Part shown: piece after piece, positions 1 through 10,458 of the stretch | Numbering within the stretch: position 1 is the first letter of the stretch | Layout: each line of letters opens with the position of its first letter | Origin: Geobacteraceae bacterium | GTDB lineage: Bacteria; Desulfobacterota; Desulfuromonadia; Geobacterales; Pseudopelobacteraceae | Length of the DNA stretch: 36,292 bases | Assembly (NCBI GenBank): GCA_025355325.1 | Contig: JANXZX010000229.1 | Coordinates: forward strand, 1-36,292 | Reading direction: 5' to 3' | Translations under genes and position numbers: made by a program | Notes under the pieces: generated by a model | What the model was told of the DNA's origin: nothing | The model's input: only the letters and a program-made list of their open reading frames with translations | Databases searched by the model: none

Positions 1-2
1 AT

Positions 3-248
3 ATGCTGCGCACGCTTACTGAACAGACCGAGGCGAATAACAACTTCCGCAGCGAGTTGCAGCGGCTTGGCAGGCAATTCGGCTCAATTCTAGAGGTTTT
101 GGAGAAGGGTACCAGCGGGATCACTAACCAGATATCCGAGCTGACTGTTCATATGACTGCTGATGCAAAGGAGTCGCATAAGCTGCTTGCCATGCAGAGG
201 GATGAACAAATGAGATTACGGGAAGCGCTTGATGCGCGTACAAAATGA
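3..248 (+). CDS. C-terminal part of an unidentified coiled-coil protein (5' end outside window)
   Basis: The frame is open to the left edge, and the ATG at position 3 has no visible ribosome site, so this is most likely the tail of a longer gene. The 81 visible residues are rich in Glu, Gln, Arg and Leu with heptad-like spacing and have no Cys and no membrane segment, which fits an alpha-helical coiled coil. It ends 32 nt before the giant secreted protein and is on the same strand, so the two may be co-transcribed. A role in secretion of that protein (for example the cytoplasmic tail of an accessory membrane protein) is only a guess from position. I do not recognise the family. Confidence 0.55.
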   Translation: MLRTLTEQTEANNNFRSELQRLGRQFGSILEVLEKGTSGITNQISELTVHMTADAKESHKLLAMQRDEQMRLREALDARTK

Positions 249-280
249 TTAATTGAGAGTATGGGTAAGAGGTGCACACA

Positions 281-3200
281 ATGGCACAGAAGACTGTTAG
301 CGGAAATGGTAACACAACTCCTAAAGTTGCAGATCAAAGTCAATCCATAGTTCGGGCCATTGTCGCTCCTGACGGCACAATTACCATCCCCAAAAGCGAG
401 GCAAATCTATCATCAGTTGAGGTCGCTGATGTCGATTTGCTTTTGAGCTTTTCTGATGGAACATTCGTTGTAGTACCTAATGGCGCGCTTGATGCCATTG
501 GTGGAACCCCTCCCACGGTCTTATTTAATGACTCCAGGGAAAGCCTGGGCAGTCTATTTAAAATGGTCAGCACAAGTAACCTTGCCAAAGCAGGCAGTTT
601 GAGAGTAGTCAGCGGAAATGTGGACGCTCCCAGTACTCAGGCAGCTGCGGATGAACCAAAACCGCCGGAAAAAGATCTTTGGACTTCCAGCGATCCACGG
701 CTTTCTGAAACTGTTTCAGCACCGGCGCCATTAGTAAAAGTAGGTAAGGGATCTGCCCCTTTCAATAGCGGAAGCAATGGACCATCTGCCGATTCACCGG
801 ATCCGGTTCTGCCTCCGAAAACGTCGCTGCCTCCCTCGTACTCAGACCCGCAAGGTCAAACTCACACCGCCACCAGTGTGGGCGATACTGCCCCCCCTGT
901 CGTCACTGCAGGCCAGACGTTCAACTACACCGAGAACCGGGCAGCAGACACCGTAGTTGCGACCGTGGGAGCTACCGACGACGTCGGTGTCAAAGGGTAC
1001 CACTTCAGTGCTACCCATGCCGACACCAGTGCAGACGGCTTCTACATTATAGGAGCCAACGGCCAGATCAGCATCACCGCCGCAGGCGTCGCTGCCGGAG
1101 TTGCGCAGAACCACTTTGAGGCGGCACACAACAGCTTCAACTACGGCATCGAAGCCATCGACGCCGCCGGGAATGTGTCCGCCGCACAGGACATAACCCT
1201 CAGCGTCACCGACGTACAAGATTCTGTCGTGGACATCACACCTCCTGTGATCACCCCCGGCCAGACCTTCAGCTATGCGGAAAACCAAGTTGCCGGAGCG
1301 GTGGTTGCCGCTGTGTTGGCCACCGACGACATTGGTGTCACCGGTTTCCACTTCAGTGAGACCCACTCCGGCACCAGTGCCGACGGCTTCTACACAATAG
1401 GGGCCACCGGCCAGATTCACATCTCTGCCGCCGGTATCGCTGCAGGAGTTGCGCAGAACGACTTTGAAACGACGCCCAACAGTTTCATTTACGGTATTGA
1501 GGCCATCGACGCAGCCGGGAACGCGTCTGCTGTACAGAATGTCACCCTCAACGTAACCAATGTTGACGAAAATACGGTAGATGTCACCCCTCCTGTGGTA
1601 GTAGTCGATCAGACCTTCAGCTACTCCGAGAACCAGGTCTCCGGTGCCATGGTTGCCGTCGTGGCTGCTTCTGATAACGTTGGCGTCACTGGTTTTCGTT
1701 TTAGTGACAGCGGTACAAACGTCAGCAGCGACATGTATTTCAGCATAGGAGCTAACGGCCAGATCAGCATCACCGCCGCCGGTGCTGCTGCCGGAGTTGC
1801 TCAGAATGATTTTGAGATGGGGTTTCACAGTTTTAGTTACGGCATCGTGGCTACTGATTCCGCCGGTAACGTTTCCGCAGCCCAGAATATTATTCTCAAT
1901 GTCACTGACGTGAACGAAGCAGCCCCGGTCACTGCTGCCCCCGTGATCACTGTCAACCAGGCTTTCAGTTACACTGAGAACCAGACGGCCAACACCGTGG
2001 TTGCCACCGTGGCAGCCACGGACGACATTGGTGTCACCGGCTTCCGCTTCAGCGATGGCGGGAAGAACATCAGTCACGATGGTTTCTATGCCATAGGGGC
2101 CAACGGCCAGATCAGCATCACCGCCGCCGGCGTCGCCGCCGAAGTTGCCCAGAATGATTTTGAGATGGGGGTACACAGTTTCAACTACGGCATCGTAGCC
2201 ACAGATGCCGAAGGTAATGCTTCCGCTATGCAGAACATCACCTTCAATGTCACCAATGTGGATGAAGCGGCTCCCGTGGTTATTTCCGGCCAAAGCTTCT
2301 ATTATGCCGAAAACCAGACCGCCGGCGCCGTGGTTGCTGCAGTGGCAGCCACCGATGACATCGGTGTCACAGGCTACCGCTTCAGTGATGGTGCCGGTCA
2401 TTTTTCAGTTACCAGCCCGGATAATTACTTCAGCATAGGGGACAGCGGCCAGATCCGCATCACCGCTGACGGTGTCGCACACGGAGTTGCCCAGAACGAC
2501 TTTGAAACGGAGCTGAACAGCTTCAGTTACAGCGTTGTGGCTACTGATGCCGCTGGTCATACTTCTGCTGTCCAGAACATCACCCTTAACGTCACCAATG
2601 TGGATGATGCCGCTCCTGTGCTTGTCGCCGACCAGGTCTTTAACTACGCCGAAAACCAGCTTGCCGGTTCAGTGGTTGCGATCATTGCGGCCACAGATGA
2701 CGTTGCTGTCTCCGGTTTTCACTTCAGTGCTAACAACTCCAGCACCAGTGCCGACGGTTTCTACTTCATAGAAGCAAACGGCCAGATTCACATTACTGAT
2801 GCCGGTGCCGCTCATGGGATCGCTCAGAACGACTTTGAGACGGGGTTGAACAGCTTCAGCTACGGCATTGAGGCTGTCGATGCTGTAGGCCACGTGTCAG
2901 CCGTCCAGAACATAACTTTCAATGTCACCAACGTGGATGAAGCGCGACCTGTGGTTATAGGCGGTCAGAGCTTCAACTACGCTGAGAATCAGCAAGCCGA
3001 AGCTGTGGTTGGGGCTGTGGCGGCCACCGACGATATTGGCGTTGTTGCTTACCATTTCAGCAACAGCGGGGCAAACATCAGTTCTGATAAATTCTTCAGC
3101 ATTGAATCCAACGGTCAGATCCGCATCACCGCTGACGGCGTCGCACACGGAGTTGCCCAGAACGACTTTGAGACGGGCTTAAACAGCTTCAGCTACGGTA

Positions 3201-6200
3201 TCGTGGCCACAGATGCCGCCGGGAACGACTCGCCTACGCAGAACATAACTCTCAACGTCACCAACGTGGATGAAGAGGCCCCCAAGGTTAGTACCGGACA
3301 GAGTTTCAACTACGCCGAGAATCAGGTTGCCGATGCCGTCGTTGCGGTTGTGGCGGCCACTGATGACATCGGTGTCACCGGCTATCGATTCAGTGATGGT
3401 TCGGGTCATCTCTCCGTTATCAGTCCGGACACGTTCTACAGCATTGGAGACAACGGCCAGATCAGCATCACCTCCGCCGGCGTCGCTGACGGAGTTGCCC
3501 AGAATGACTTTGAGAAGGGCCAGCACAGTTTTTCCTACAATATTGTGGCTACTGACGCAACCGGTAACGAGTCCAGCGCACAGAGTATCACCCTGAATGT
3601 CACTAACGTGGACGATACTGCACCTTTGGTCGTTGTCGGTCAGAGTTTCAGCTACGCCGAGAACCAGCTTGCCGGTGCCGTTGTTGGTATTGTGGCGGCC
3701 ACCGACGACTTTGGAATCACCGGTTTCCGTTTCAGTGACGGCGCAGGTCACCTCACTACTGCGACTCCCGACGGCTTCTACAGCATTGGAGACAGCGGGC
3801 AGATCAGTATCAATGCTGCCGCTGACGGTTTTGCACAGAACGATTTCGAGAAGGGTCCTCTACATATATTCCCCTACAACATTGTGGCCATCGATGCAGT
3901 AGGTCACGTGTCCGACGCACAGAGCATCACTCTGAACGTAACCAATGTGGATGAACAGGCTCCCGTTGTTACCAGCCAAACCCTCAACTATGTTGAACAC
4001 CAGCTTGCCGGAGCTGTGGTTGCAGTGGTAGCGGCCACTGACGACGTTGGTGTCACCGGTTTCTCTTTCAACGATGGCAGCGGGCATCTCACCGCTACCA
4101 GTCCAGACGGCTACTATAGCATTGGTGCCAATGGTCAGATCACTATCACCGACTCCGGTGCTGCTTCTCAAAATACCTACGTGACAAGCGGAACAAACAA
4201 TTTCAGCTATGGCATCGTAGCCACCGATGCTGTAGGTCACGTGTCAATTTTAGTCGGTACAAATGTCACTCTCAATATTGTAGATCAAGCCATCTCAGAC
4301 AACGCCGTTCCGGTTGTCGCCTCCGGCCAGACGTTCTCATACGCCGAGAACCAAATTGAGAACGCCGTAGTCGCTACCGTGGCAGCCACCGATGACATCG
4401 GTGTAACCGGCTTCCAATTCAGTGCCACCCTCACCGGTACCAGTGCCGACGGTTTCTACACTATAGGAGCCAACGGCCAGATTCATATCACTGCCGACGG
4501 CGTCGCCCATCAGAACGACTTCGAAACGGGGTTGAATACCTACAGCTATGGAATAGTGGCTACGGACGCTTCCACTAAAGTGTCTCTGGCACAAAGCATA
4601 ACCCTGAACGTTACCAACGTGGATGAAACGGCCCCTGTGGTCGTATCCGGTCAGACCTTCTCCTATGTCGAAAATCAGCTCCCCGATACGGTAGTTGCGA
4701 TTGTAGCCGCCAGTGATGATATTGGTGTCACCGGTTTTAGTTTCAGCGACGTCGATGGTCATCTCACCGCTACCAGTCACGACGGCTACTACAGCATTGA
4801 AGATAACGGACAGATACGTATCACCTCCGCCGGTACTGCTGCAAATATCGCCCAGAATGACTTTGAGACGCTGCCCAACAGCTTTAACTACGACATCGTG
4901 GCCACCGACGCTGTTGGCCATGTATCCAGCGTGCAGAGTATCACTTTTAACGTCACCAATAAGGACGATGCCATTCCAGTCGTTATCGCCGACCAGGTTT
5001 TCAACTATGCCGAGAACCAGCTTACCGGTGCGGTGGTTGCTATTGTTGCAGCGACTGATGACGTTGGGGTTATCGGCTACCATTTCAGTGTCCCCGGTAC
5101 CGAACCCGGTACCAGTTCTGACGGCTACTACAGCATAGGAGCTAACGGCCAGATCCGTATTACCGCTGAAGGTGTCTCTCACCAGAACGATTTTGAAGCG
5201 GGGGTAAACAGTTACGTCTACGGCATCGTTGCTACCGATGCCGCCGGAAACGTATCCGTCGCACAAAATATAACCCTTAACGTCACCGACGTAAACGAAG
5301 CCCCGGCCGCACCGTTTATCACCAGTATCCTGGACGATATCGACCCAAATAAGGGGGATATAGCGAACGGTGGCTACACCAACGATACAACACCAACCAT
5401 CTCCGGCACAGCCGAGGCGAACAGCCTGATCAAGCTCTACGATGGCGTATCCATTGTTACCTCAGTGGTCGCTGACGGCAGTGGCAATTGGAGCTATATC
5501 TCCGATCCTCTTGCCGACGGCACGAATCACAGCTATTCAGTGACGGCTACTAACACTCTTGGTTTCGTCAGTGATGCTTCCGCCTCACATATCATTCACA
5601 TCGATACCTCGGCCACGACCCCTGCCATCACCGGGGCTGCTGATAACGTCGGTACAATTCAGGGAAACATTGTGAGTGGCGGTTCCACTAATGACCTGAC
5701 GCCGACTCTTTCCGGCATTGCCGAGGGGAATAGTATCATCAGCCTTTATGATGGTTATAACTTTGTTGCAACGGTTATCGCTGGCGAAAGCGGCAGTTGG
5801 AGCTATACCCTTGAGTCCTTGGTCGATGGATCGGATTACAGCTATACGATCAAGGGCACCGATCCCGCCGGCAATATCAGTGAAGCTTCTGCGGTCTATG
5901 CTCTGCACATCGACAACTCACCGCCATCTACTCCGGTTGTCACCGCGATTATCGATAACGCCGGTACGGTTCCGGAAAACATTAAAACCGGTGACTTTAC
6001 TAATGACAGGACGCCGACCTTTACCGGTACTGCCGAGGCGTACAGCACCGTCAGCCTTTATGACGGTGGCAATCTTGTGGTCATGTCTCAAGTTGATTCA
6101 AGCGGTAACTGGAGTTGTGTGCCTGTACCTCTGAATGATGGTTCCAGTCACACTTATACACTTACGGCGACCGATGCCGTCGGCAACGTCAGTGCCCCTT

Positions 6201-9200
6201 CCGCTGAATACATACTGAATATTGACACCACAGCACCGCTCACCCCGGTCATCGTTGAAGTTCGCGATGACGTTGACCCTGTTCTGAAAAATCTTTCTAC
6301 CGGTGACTTTACCAATGACACTACACCGACCTTCTCTGGCACTGCCGAGGTGCACAGCACCGTCAGCATTTATGATCACGATATTCTTGTTGCCACGATA
6401 ATCGCTGGCGACAGCGGCAGTTGGAGCTACACCCCCGAGCCTTTGGGCGAAGGTTCCAGCCACATCTATACGGTTACGGCGACCGATTCCGCTGGAAACG
6501 TCAGTGCCGCAACTGCACACTTTGATCTGTCCGTTGATACCAAGTCACCATCAATCCCGACTATCGAAGGCGCTTACGATGATGTCTTGCCCGGCGTGGG
6601 AAACGTGGCCGCTGGTATCACCAACGACAAGACGCCGACTCTCTTTGGCTCTGCCGAGGCGTTCAGTACAGTCAGTCTATTTGATGGAGAAACTTTCGTC
6701 TCCACGGTTATCACCGATGTCAACGGAAAATGGCGTTACATATCAGATCCACTTGACTATGGCACGAACCACACCTACACGGCCATTGCTACTGATGCCG
6801 CCGGCAATTTTAGTGCACATTCAACAGCATATGTTCTGCAAATCAATGAAACGATGCCACCTCCTCCCCCGGTCATAAGCGGGGCGAGTGACGACGTCAG
6901 TCCTGTCTTGGGACCAATCACCAACGGCATTACTAACGATACGACACCAACCATTTCCGGTACGTCGGTGGCAAACATCACGGTTAATCTTTTCGACAGT
7001 GGAGTTTTTGTGGCTACTGTAATCGCTAACGGTAGCGGTCTTTGGAACTACACCCTCCCATCGGACAAGTCTCTGAGCGATGGTTCGGACCACAGTTTTA
7101 CAGCCACAGCCACCGATTTCATAGGTCTTTCCAGTGAATCTTCCGGAGCGTTCTCTCTGCATATTGATGCAACGCCGCCGCCCAAGCCGATTATCAGCGG
7201 AGCCAGTGACAACGCTGTCGCTTTTCCTGTTCTGGGGCCAATCACTAACGGCGTCACCAACGACACGACACCTACCCTTTTCGGGACAGCTGAGGCGTAC
7301 AGTATAATCAAATTCGTTGACGGTGCCACCCCCCTTGCTACCACGGCGACCGCCGACGCCAGTGGTAACTGGAGCTACACAACAGCGACTCTTGCCAACG
7401 GTTCGAGTCATAGCTATACCGTGACGGCTACCGATCTTGCCGGTAACCTCAGTACGGCTTCCACTGCCTATGCCCTGCGTATCGACACCACGATTGCACT
7501 TCCTACCATCACCGGGGTCGATGATAATGTCGGTATTATTACGGGGCCCATTACTAAAGGTGGTGCCACCGATGACGCGACACCGACCTTCTCCGGTTCT
7601 GCCGAGGCGAACAGCACGGTCAGTCTCTACGACAATAACATTTTTGTTGCGTCAGTGACTGCTGGTACCGGTGGTCTCTGGAATATCACCCCTGCGAATC
7701 TGAACGACGGTTCACACCTCTTTACGGTCAAGGCCACCGACGCCGCCGGCAATGTTAGTGGCACTTCCGCTGCCTTTGCCTTTGCCACTGATACAATAAA
7801 ACCTTCTACCCCGATCATCACCGGGGCCAATGATGACGTCGGTGACCCCGGCACTTTTATAGGGCTCGTTACTAACAATGGTACCACCAACGATACAAGG
7901 CCCACACTCGTCGGTACTGCCGAAGCAAACGCCAACATCACCATTTATCACAACGGAATATATATGCTTGGAGTATACACCAGCCCCAGTGGGACTTGGA
8001 GCTATACGACAGATGTTCTTGGTAACGGTTCGACACATAGTTATTCAGTTACGTGTACCGATAACGTCGGCAACATAAGTAACATGTCAGCAGTCTACAC
8101 TGTGAACATTGATACGTCATCCGCAACCCCAGTTATTACCGGGGCCAAAGATGATGTCGGAACAATTCAGAACACCATAGGTAGCGGAGGATCCACCAAC
8201 GACCCGACCCCGACCCTGACAGGGACTGCTGAGGCTAACAGTACTATCAAAATCTCTGATGGCTCAACTCTTCTCGTTACAACGGCGACCGCCGATGCCG
8301 GTGGTGTCTGGAACTACACAACTGCGGCGCTGGCTGATGGTTCGAGCCACAGCTATACTGCAGTTGCGACTGACCCCGCCGGTAACAAAAGCGCGACTTC
8401 CACAGCTTTTATTGTGAAAATTGATACTTCAACTGTGACACCAGTCATCACCGGGGCAGTAGACAATGTCGGTACGTATCAGGGCCCCATTGCAAATGGT
8501 GATACCACCAACGACTCAACGCCAACTCTCTCCGGTACAGCCGAGGCTGGAAGTTCTGTCAGTGTTTATGACAACAACCTATTTGTAAGTACGGTGACCG
8601 CTAATTCCGGTGGTGTCTGGAGCTTCACACCTAATCCATTGAGCGACAATTCAAATCACAGCTATACGGTCAGAGCTACCGATGTCGTCGGCAATGTTAG
8701 TGCGTATTCCTCAGCCTTAGCTTTTCATATTGATATTGCACCACCGTCTATCCCCGCAATCACCGGAGTCATCAATGACGTCGGTCCTGTCCCAATAACC
8801 GTTGTTAACGGTAACAGCACCAACGATGCGACTCCGATTCTCACCGGTACATCCGATGCGAACACTACAGTTAATATTTTTGATAATGGCGTCTTTGTAA
8901 GTACAGTTACCGCTGGTGCCGGCGGTGACTGGAACTACACCACTGCGACTCTTGTCGATGGATCCAAACATATCTACACAGCGACGGCCACAAATGTAAA
9001 CGGCGGCACCAGTACTGCTTCTCCTTCTTATACCGTGAACATAGACACTACCGCTCCGAATGTCCCGGTGGTGGCACCAAGCATGGACAGTAACTTCGAT
9101 ATCACTGGCAACTTTACCATAAGCGGTGTCGAGACCGGTGCCCATGTTGAGTACAGCAGTAACGGTACTGATTGGAGCACCATCGCACCGGCTGTAAGCA

Positions 9201-10366
9201 CGGGATATGTCTACGTTCACCAAGTCGATCTGGCTGGCAATTTAAGCCTGAATGCACTTCTCGATATCACCTGTGGGTCTGGTCTTAACGTTACTCTGGT
9301 TGGTGATGTAAATGATAATATCCTCATAGGCACAGCCGGTGACGACATCCTGAATGGCGGATCTGGCCACAACGTCCTCTACGGCAATGCCGGTAACGAC
9401 TCATTCATAGGGGGTGCAGGCTATGACGATATGTATGGCGGTTCAGGCATTGATACAGTTAGCTACGCAGGTTCGTATTCTTCGATTTCGGCTTCGTTGA
9501 CCTCTGGCTTGGGTACTCAAGGAGATGCTTCTGACGATACATATCACGGCGTTGAAAATATGATCGGCAGTGTCGTCGGTGGTGATCATCTGATCGGTGA
9601 TGCCAATACCAACGTCCTTACTGGTGGCGCCGGTGGCAACAATACCCTGGAAGGAATGGCCGGGGCCGACGAGCTGCATGGTGGAGGCGGAACAAACAAT
9701 ACCGCCAGTTATGAGCATGCTGCACAGGGCGTAACTGCTTCGCTTGCCAACTCCACAGCCAATGGTGGCACTGATGCCATCGGTGATACCTATTACAATA
9801 TCCAAAATCTTATCGGTTCTGCATATAACGATACGCTTGTTGGCGACAGTCAGGACAATATTCTCACTGGTGGTGCAGGAGATGATAAACTGTACGGCGG
9901 TGCCGGTCACGACACCATATACGCCAATCAGGGGCATGATTCCGCATATGGTGGAGACAATAACGACACCTTCTTTGTGTCCTCATTGCCAGCAAATCCG
10001 CCAACCGTAATTGACGGCGGTGCACGTGATGCCGGGCCGGGCGGCAACGTCATGATATTACAGAACCTTGTGAGTGGCAGTTACGATATGAGTGCTCTTT
10101 CCAGTCATGTTACCAACATAGACACCTTGAATATTAAAGGCGATGGAGCTGCTACCAATATCACTATCTCAGTTCAGGACATTCATAGCATGGTAAATGG
10201 CGGCACTTCACCGACGCTTTATGTCGAGGCTGATGCCGGCGACAAGTTGGTACTTGCTGCAAACGAGTCAATAACTCAGGAAACTGGTGGCCTGAGCTAC
10301 ATCGATTATACCATCACAAATGCGGCTACGGCTGAAAATGCACATATTCATTGGCATACTGCGTAA
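281..10366 (+). CDS. Giant type I secreted cadherin-like/Ig-like/RTX repeat protein (putative adhesin)
   Basis: This is a 3361-residue secreted surface protein, probably an adhesin or biofilm matrix protein. The ATG at 281 is preferred over the in-frame GTG at 272 because AAGAGG (267-272) lies 8 nt before it. There is no Sec signal peptide, as expected for type I secretion. Layout: residues 1-200 form a unique N-terminal module with a Pro/Ser-rich linker. Residues about 204-1675 are 13 cadherin-like repeats of about 113 aa (YAENQ, AATDDIGVTGF, NGQI.IT, AQNDFE, ATDAAGN). Residues about 1676-2925 are 12 Ig-like repeats of about 104 aa (TNDTTPT.SGTAEA, G.WSYT, ATDAAGNVS), followed by a shorter degenerate one. 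Residues about 3005-3235 hold RTX nonapeptide-type calcium sites (GGAGDD, YGGAGHD). The last 130 residues are probably the C-terminal secretion signal. The ABC exporter gene follows directly. The Asp-rich repeats suggest calcium-stiffened folding outside the cell. The ligand is unknown. Confidence 0.88.
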   Translation: MAQKTVSGNGNTTPKVADQSQSIVRAIVAPDGTITIPKSEANLSSVEVADVDLLLSFSDGTFVVVPNGALDAIGGTPPTVLFNDSRESLGSLFKMVSTSNLAKAGSLRVVSGNVDAPSTQAAADEPKPPEKDLWTSSDPRLSETVSAPAPLVKVGKGSAPFNSGSNGPSADSPDPVLPPKTSLPPSYSDPQGQTHTATSVGDTAPPVVTAGQTFNYTENRAADTVVATVGATDDVGVKGYHFSATHADTSADGFYIIGANGQISITAAGVAAGVAQNHFEAAHNSFNYGIEAIDAAGNVSAAQDITLSVTDVQDSVVDITPPVITPGQTFSYAENQVAGAVVAAVLATDDIGVTGFHFSETHSGTSADGFYTIGATGQIHISAAGIAAGVAQNDFETTPNSFIYGIEAIDAAGNASAVQNVTLNVTNVDENTVDVTPPVVVVDQTFSYSENQVSGAMVAVVAASDNVGVTGFRFSDSGTNVSSDMYFSIGANGQISITAAGAAAGVAQNDFEMGFHSFSYGIVATDSAGNVSAAQNIILNVTDVNEAAPVTAAPVITVNQAFSYTENQTANTVVATVAATDDIGVTGFRFSDGGKNISHDGFYAIGANGQISITAAGVAAEVAQNDFEMGVHSFNYGIVATDAEGNASAMQNITFNVTNVDEAAPVVISGQSFYYAENQTAGAVVAAVAATDDIGVTGYRFSDGAGHFSVTSPDNYFSIGDSGQIRITADGVAHGVAQNDFETELNSFSYSVVATDAAGHTSAVQNITLNVTNVDDAAPVLVADQVFNYAENQLAGSVVAIIAATDDVAVSGFHFSANNSSTSADGFYFIEANGQIHITDAGAAHGIAQNDFETGLNSFSYGIEAVDAVGHVSAVQNITFNVTNVDEARPVVIGGQSFNYAENQQAEAVVGAVAATDDIGVVAYHFSNSGANISSDKFFSIESNGQIRITADGVAHGVAQNDFETGLNSFSYGIVATDAAGNDSPTQNITLNVTNVDEEAPKVSTGQSFNYAENQVADAVVAVVAATDDIGVTGYRFSDGSGHLSVISPDTFYSIGDNGQISITSAGVADGVAQNDFEKGQHSFSYNIVATDATGNESSAQSITLNVTNVDDTAPLVVVGQSFSYAENQLAGAVVGIVAATDDFGITGFRFSDGAGHLTTATPDGFYSIGDSGQISINAAADGFAQNDFEKGPLHIFPYNIVAIDAVGHVSDAQSITLNVTNVDEQAPVVTSQTLNYVEHQLAGAVVAVVAATDDVGVTGFSFNDGSGHLTATSPDGYYSIGANGQITITDSGAASQNTYVTSGTNNFSYGIVATDAVGHVSILVGTNVTLNIVDQAISDNAVPVVASGQTFSYAENQIENAVVATVAATDDIGVTGFQFSATLTGTSADGFYTIGANGQIHITADGVAHQNDFETGLNTYSYGIVATDASTKVSLAQSITLNVTNVDETAPVVVSGQTFSYVENQLPDTVVAIVAASDDIGVTGFSFSDVDGHLTATSHDGYYSIEDNGQIRITSAGTAANIAQNDFETLPNSFNYDIVATDAVGHVSSVQSITFNVTNKDDAIPVVIADQVFNYAENQLTGAVVAIVAATDDVGVIGYHFSVPGTEPGTSSDGYYSIGANGQIRITAEGVSHQNDFEAGVNSYVYGIVATDAAGNVSVAQNITLNVTDVNEAPAAPFITSILDDIDPNKGDIANGGYTNDTTPTISGTAEANSLIKLYDGVSIVTSVVADGSGNWSYISDPLADGTNHSYSVTATNTLGFVSDASASHIIHIDTSATTPAITGAADNVGTIQGNIVSGGSTNDLTPTLSGIAEGNSIISLYDGYNFVATVIAGESGSWSYTLESLVDGSDYSYTIKGTDPAGNISEASAVYALHIDNSPPSTPVVTAIIDNAGTVPENIKTGDFTNDRTPTFTGTAEAYSTVSLYDGGNLVVMSQVDSSGNWSCVPVPLNDGSSHTYTLTATDAVGNVSAPSAEYILNIDTTAPLTPVIVEVRDDVDPVLKNLSTGDFTNDTTPTFSGTAEVHSTVSIYDHDILVATIIAGDSGSWSYTPEPLGEGSSHIYTVTATDSAGNVSAATAHFDLSVDTKSPSIPTIEGAYDDVLPGVGNVAAGITNDKTPTLFGSAEAFSTVSLFDGETFVSTVITDVNGKWRYISDPLDYGTNHTYTAIATDAAGNFSAHSTAYVLQINETMPPPPPVISGASDDVSPVLGPITNGITNDTTPTISGTSVANITVNLFDSGVFVATVIANGSGLWNYTLPSDKSLSDGSDHSFTATATDFIGLSSESSGAFSLHIDATPPPKPIISGASDNAVAFPVLGPITNGVTNDTTPTLFGTAEAYSIIKFVDGATPLATTATADASGNWSYTTATLANGSSHSYTVTATDLAGNLSTASTAYALRIDTTIALPTITGVDDNVGIITGPITKGGATDDATPTFSGSAEANSTVSLYDNNIFVASVTAGTGGLWNITPANLNDGSHLFTVKATDAAGNVSGTSAAFAFATDTIKPSTPIITGANDDVGDPGTFIGLVTNNGTTNDTRPTLVGTAEANANITIYHNGIYMLGVYTSPSGTWSYTTDVLGNGSTHSYSVTCTDNVGNISNMSAVYTVNIDTSSATPVITGAKDDVGTIQNTIGSGGSTNDPTPTLTGTAEANSTIKISDGSTLLVTTATADAGGVWNYTTAALADGSSHSYTAVATDPAGNKSATSTAFIVKIDTSTVTPVITGAVDNVGTYQGPIANGDTTNDSTPTLSGTAEAGSSVSVYDNNLFVSTVTANSGGVWSFTPNPLSDNSNHSYTVRATDVVGNVSAYSSALAFHIDIAPPSIPAITGVINDVGPVPITVVNGNSTNDATPILTGTSDANTTVNIFDNGVFVSTVTAGAGGDWNYTTATLVDGSKHIYTATATNVNGGTSTASPSYTVNIDTTAPNVPVVAPSMDSNFDITGNFTISGVETGAHVEYSSNGTDWSTIAPAVSTGYVYVHQVDLAGNLSLNALLDITCGSGLNVTLVGDVNDNILIGTAGDDILNGGSGHNVLYGNAGNDSFIGGAGYDDMYGGSGIDTVSYAGSYSSISASLTSGLGTQGDASDDTYHGVENMIGSVVGGDHLIGDANTNVLTGGAGGNNTLEGMAGADELHGGGGTNNTASYEHAAQGVTASLANSTANGGTDAIGDTYYNIQNLIGSAYNDTLVGDSQDNILTGGAGDDKLYGGAGHDTIYANQGHDSAYGGDNNDTFFVSSLPANPPTVIDGGARDAGPGGNVMILQNLVSGSYDMSALSSHVTNIDTLNIKGDGAATNITISVQDIHSMVNGGTSPTLYVEADAGDKLVLAANESITQETGGLSYIDYTITNAATAENAHIHWHTA
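890..5304 (+). repeat. 13 tandem cadherin-like repeats, about 340 bp each
   Basis: Thirteen tandem units of about 110-117 codons encode the cadherin-like part of the giant secreted protein. Each unit starts near APVV..GQ.F.YAENQ and ends near NITLNVTNVDE. The DNA is also clearly repetitive, with recurring stretches such as GGTGTCACCGG and AACGGCCAGATC. Units 10, 11 and 13 are shortened or altered near the AQNDFE motif, so the array is old enough to have diverged. Such arrays are prone to copy-number change and to assembly collapse. Confidence 0.85.
5305..9056 (+). repeat. 12 tandem bacterial Ig-like repeats, about 313 bp each
   Basis: Twelve full units of about 104 codons resemble the bacterial Ig-like domains of large adhesins. 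Each has a start near P.ITGA.DDVG, a central TND.TPT.SGTAEANS block, a G.W.YT strand and an end near ID.T.P. A thirteenth, shorter and degenerate unit follows (about 9057-9280) and leads into the RTX region. The switch from cadherin-like to Ig-like units is abrupt at about 5305. Confidence 0.8.
9307..9975 (+). repeat. RTX calcium-binding repeat region of the giant secreted protein
   Basis: Two main blocks of glycine/aspartate nonapeptide-like repeats (about 9307-9460 and 9844-9975), with a shorter block between them, encode motifs such as GTAGDDILNGG, YGNAGNDSF, GGAGDDKLYGG and AGHDTIYA. In RTX proteins these bind calcium and fold after export through the type I channel. They sit just ahead of the C-terminal secretion region, the usual position. 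Confidence 0.85.
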
Positions 10367-10386
10367 TATTAAGAGATGTCATATCC

Positions 10387-10423
10387 AGGCTGCGCTCGAC
10401 CTGAAAGGGCCGTTGCGCAGCCT
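10387..10423 (+). terminator. Hairpin between giant adhesin and exporter gene (terminator or attenuator)
   Basis: A perfect 9-bp inverted repeat (AGGCTGCGC at 10387-10395, GCGCAGCCT at 10415-10423) with a 19-nt loop lies 21 nt after the giant gene's stop. It is followed by CATTCAACCTTTTG rather than a clean T-run. It may be a weak terminator, or an attenuator/processing hairpin that keeps exporter expression below that of its very large substrate. Confidence 0.4.
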
Positions 10424-10458
10424 CATTCAACCTTTTGACGAGTGAAGAGACCTACTTG

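Noticed and set aside
842-2401. A 519-codon open frame on the minus strand, and similar ones at 3179-3751 and 4337-5266
   Set aside because: They are antisense shadows of the cadherin-like repeats. Repeating codon composition keeps the opposite frame open; there is no ribosome site and the translation is as periodic as the sense repeat.
890-9056. CRISPR-like or satellite array
   Set aside because: Unit length is about 313-340 bp, units are in frame throughout and encode known extracellular folds, so this is a protein repeat and not a CRISPR or non-coding satellite.
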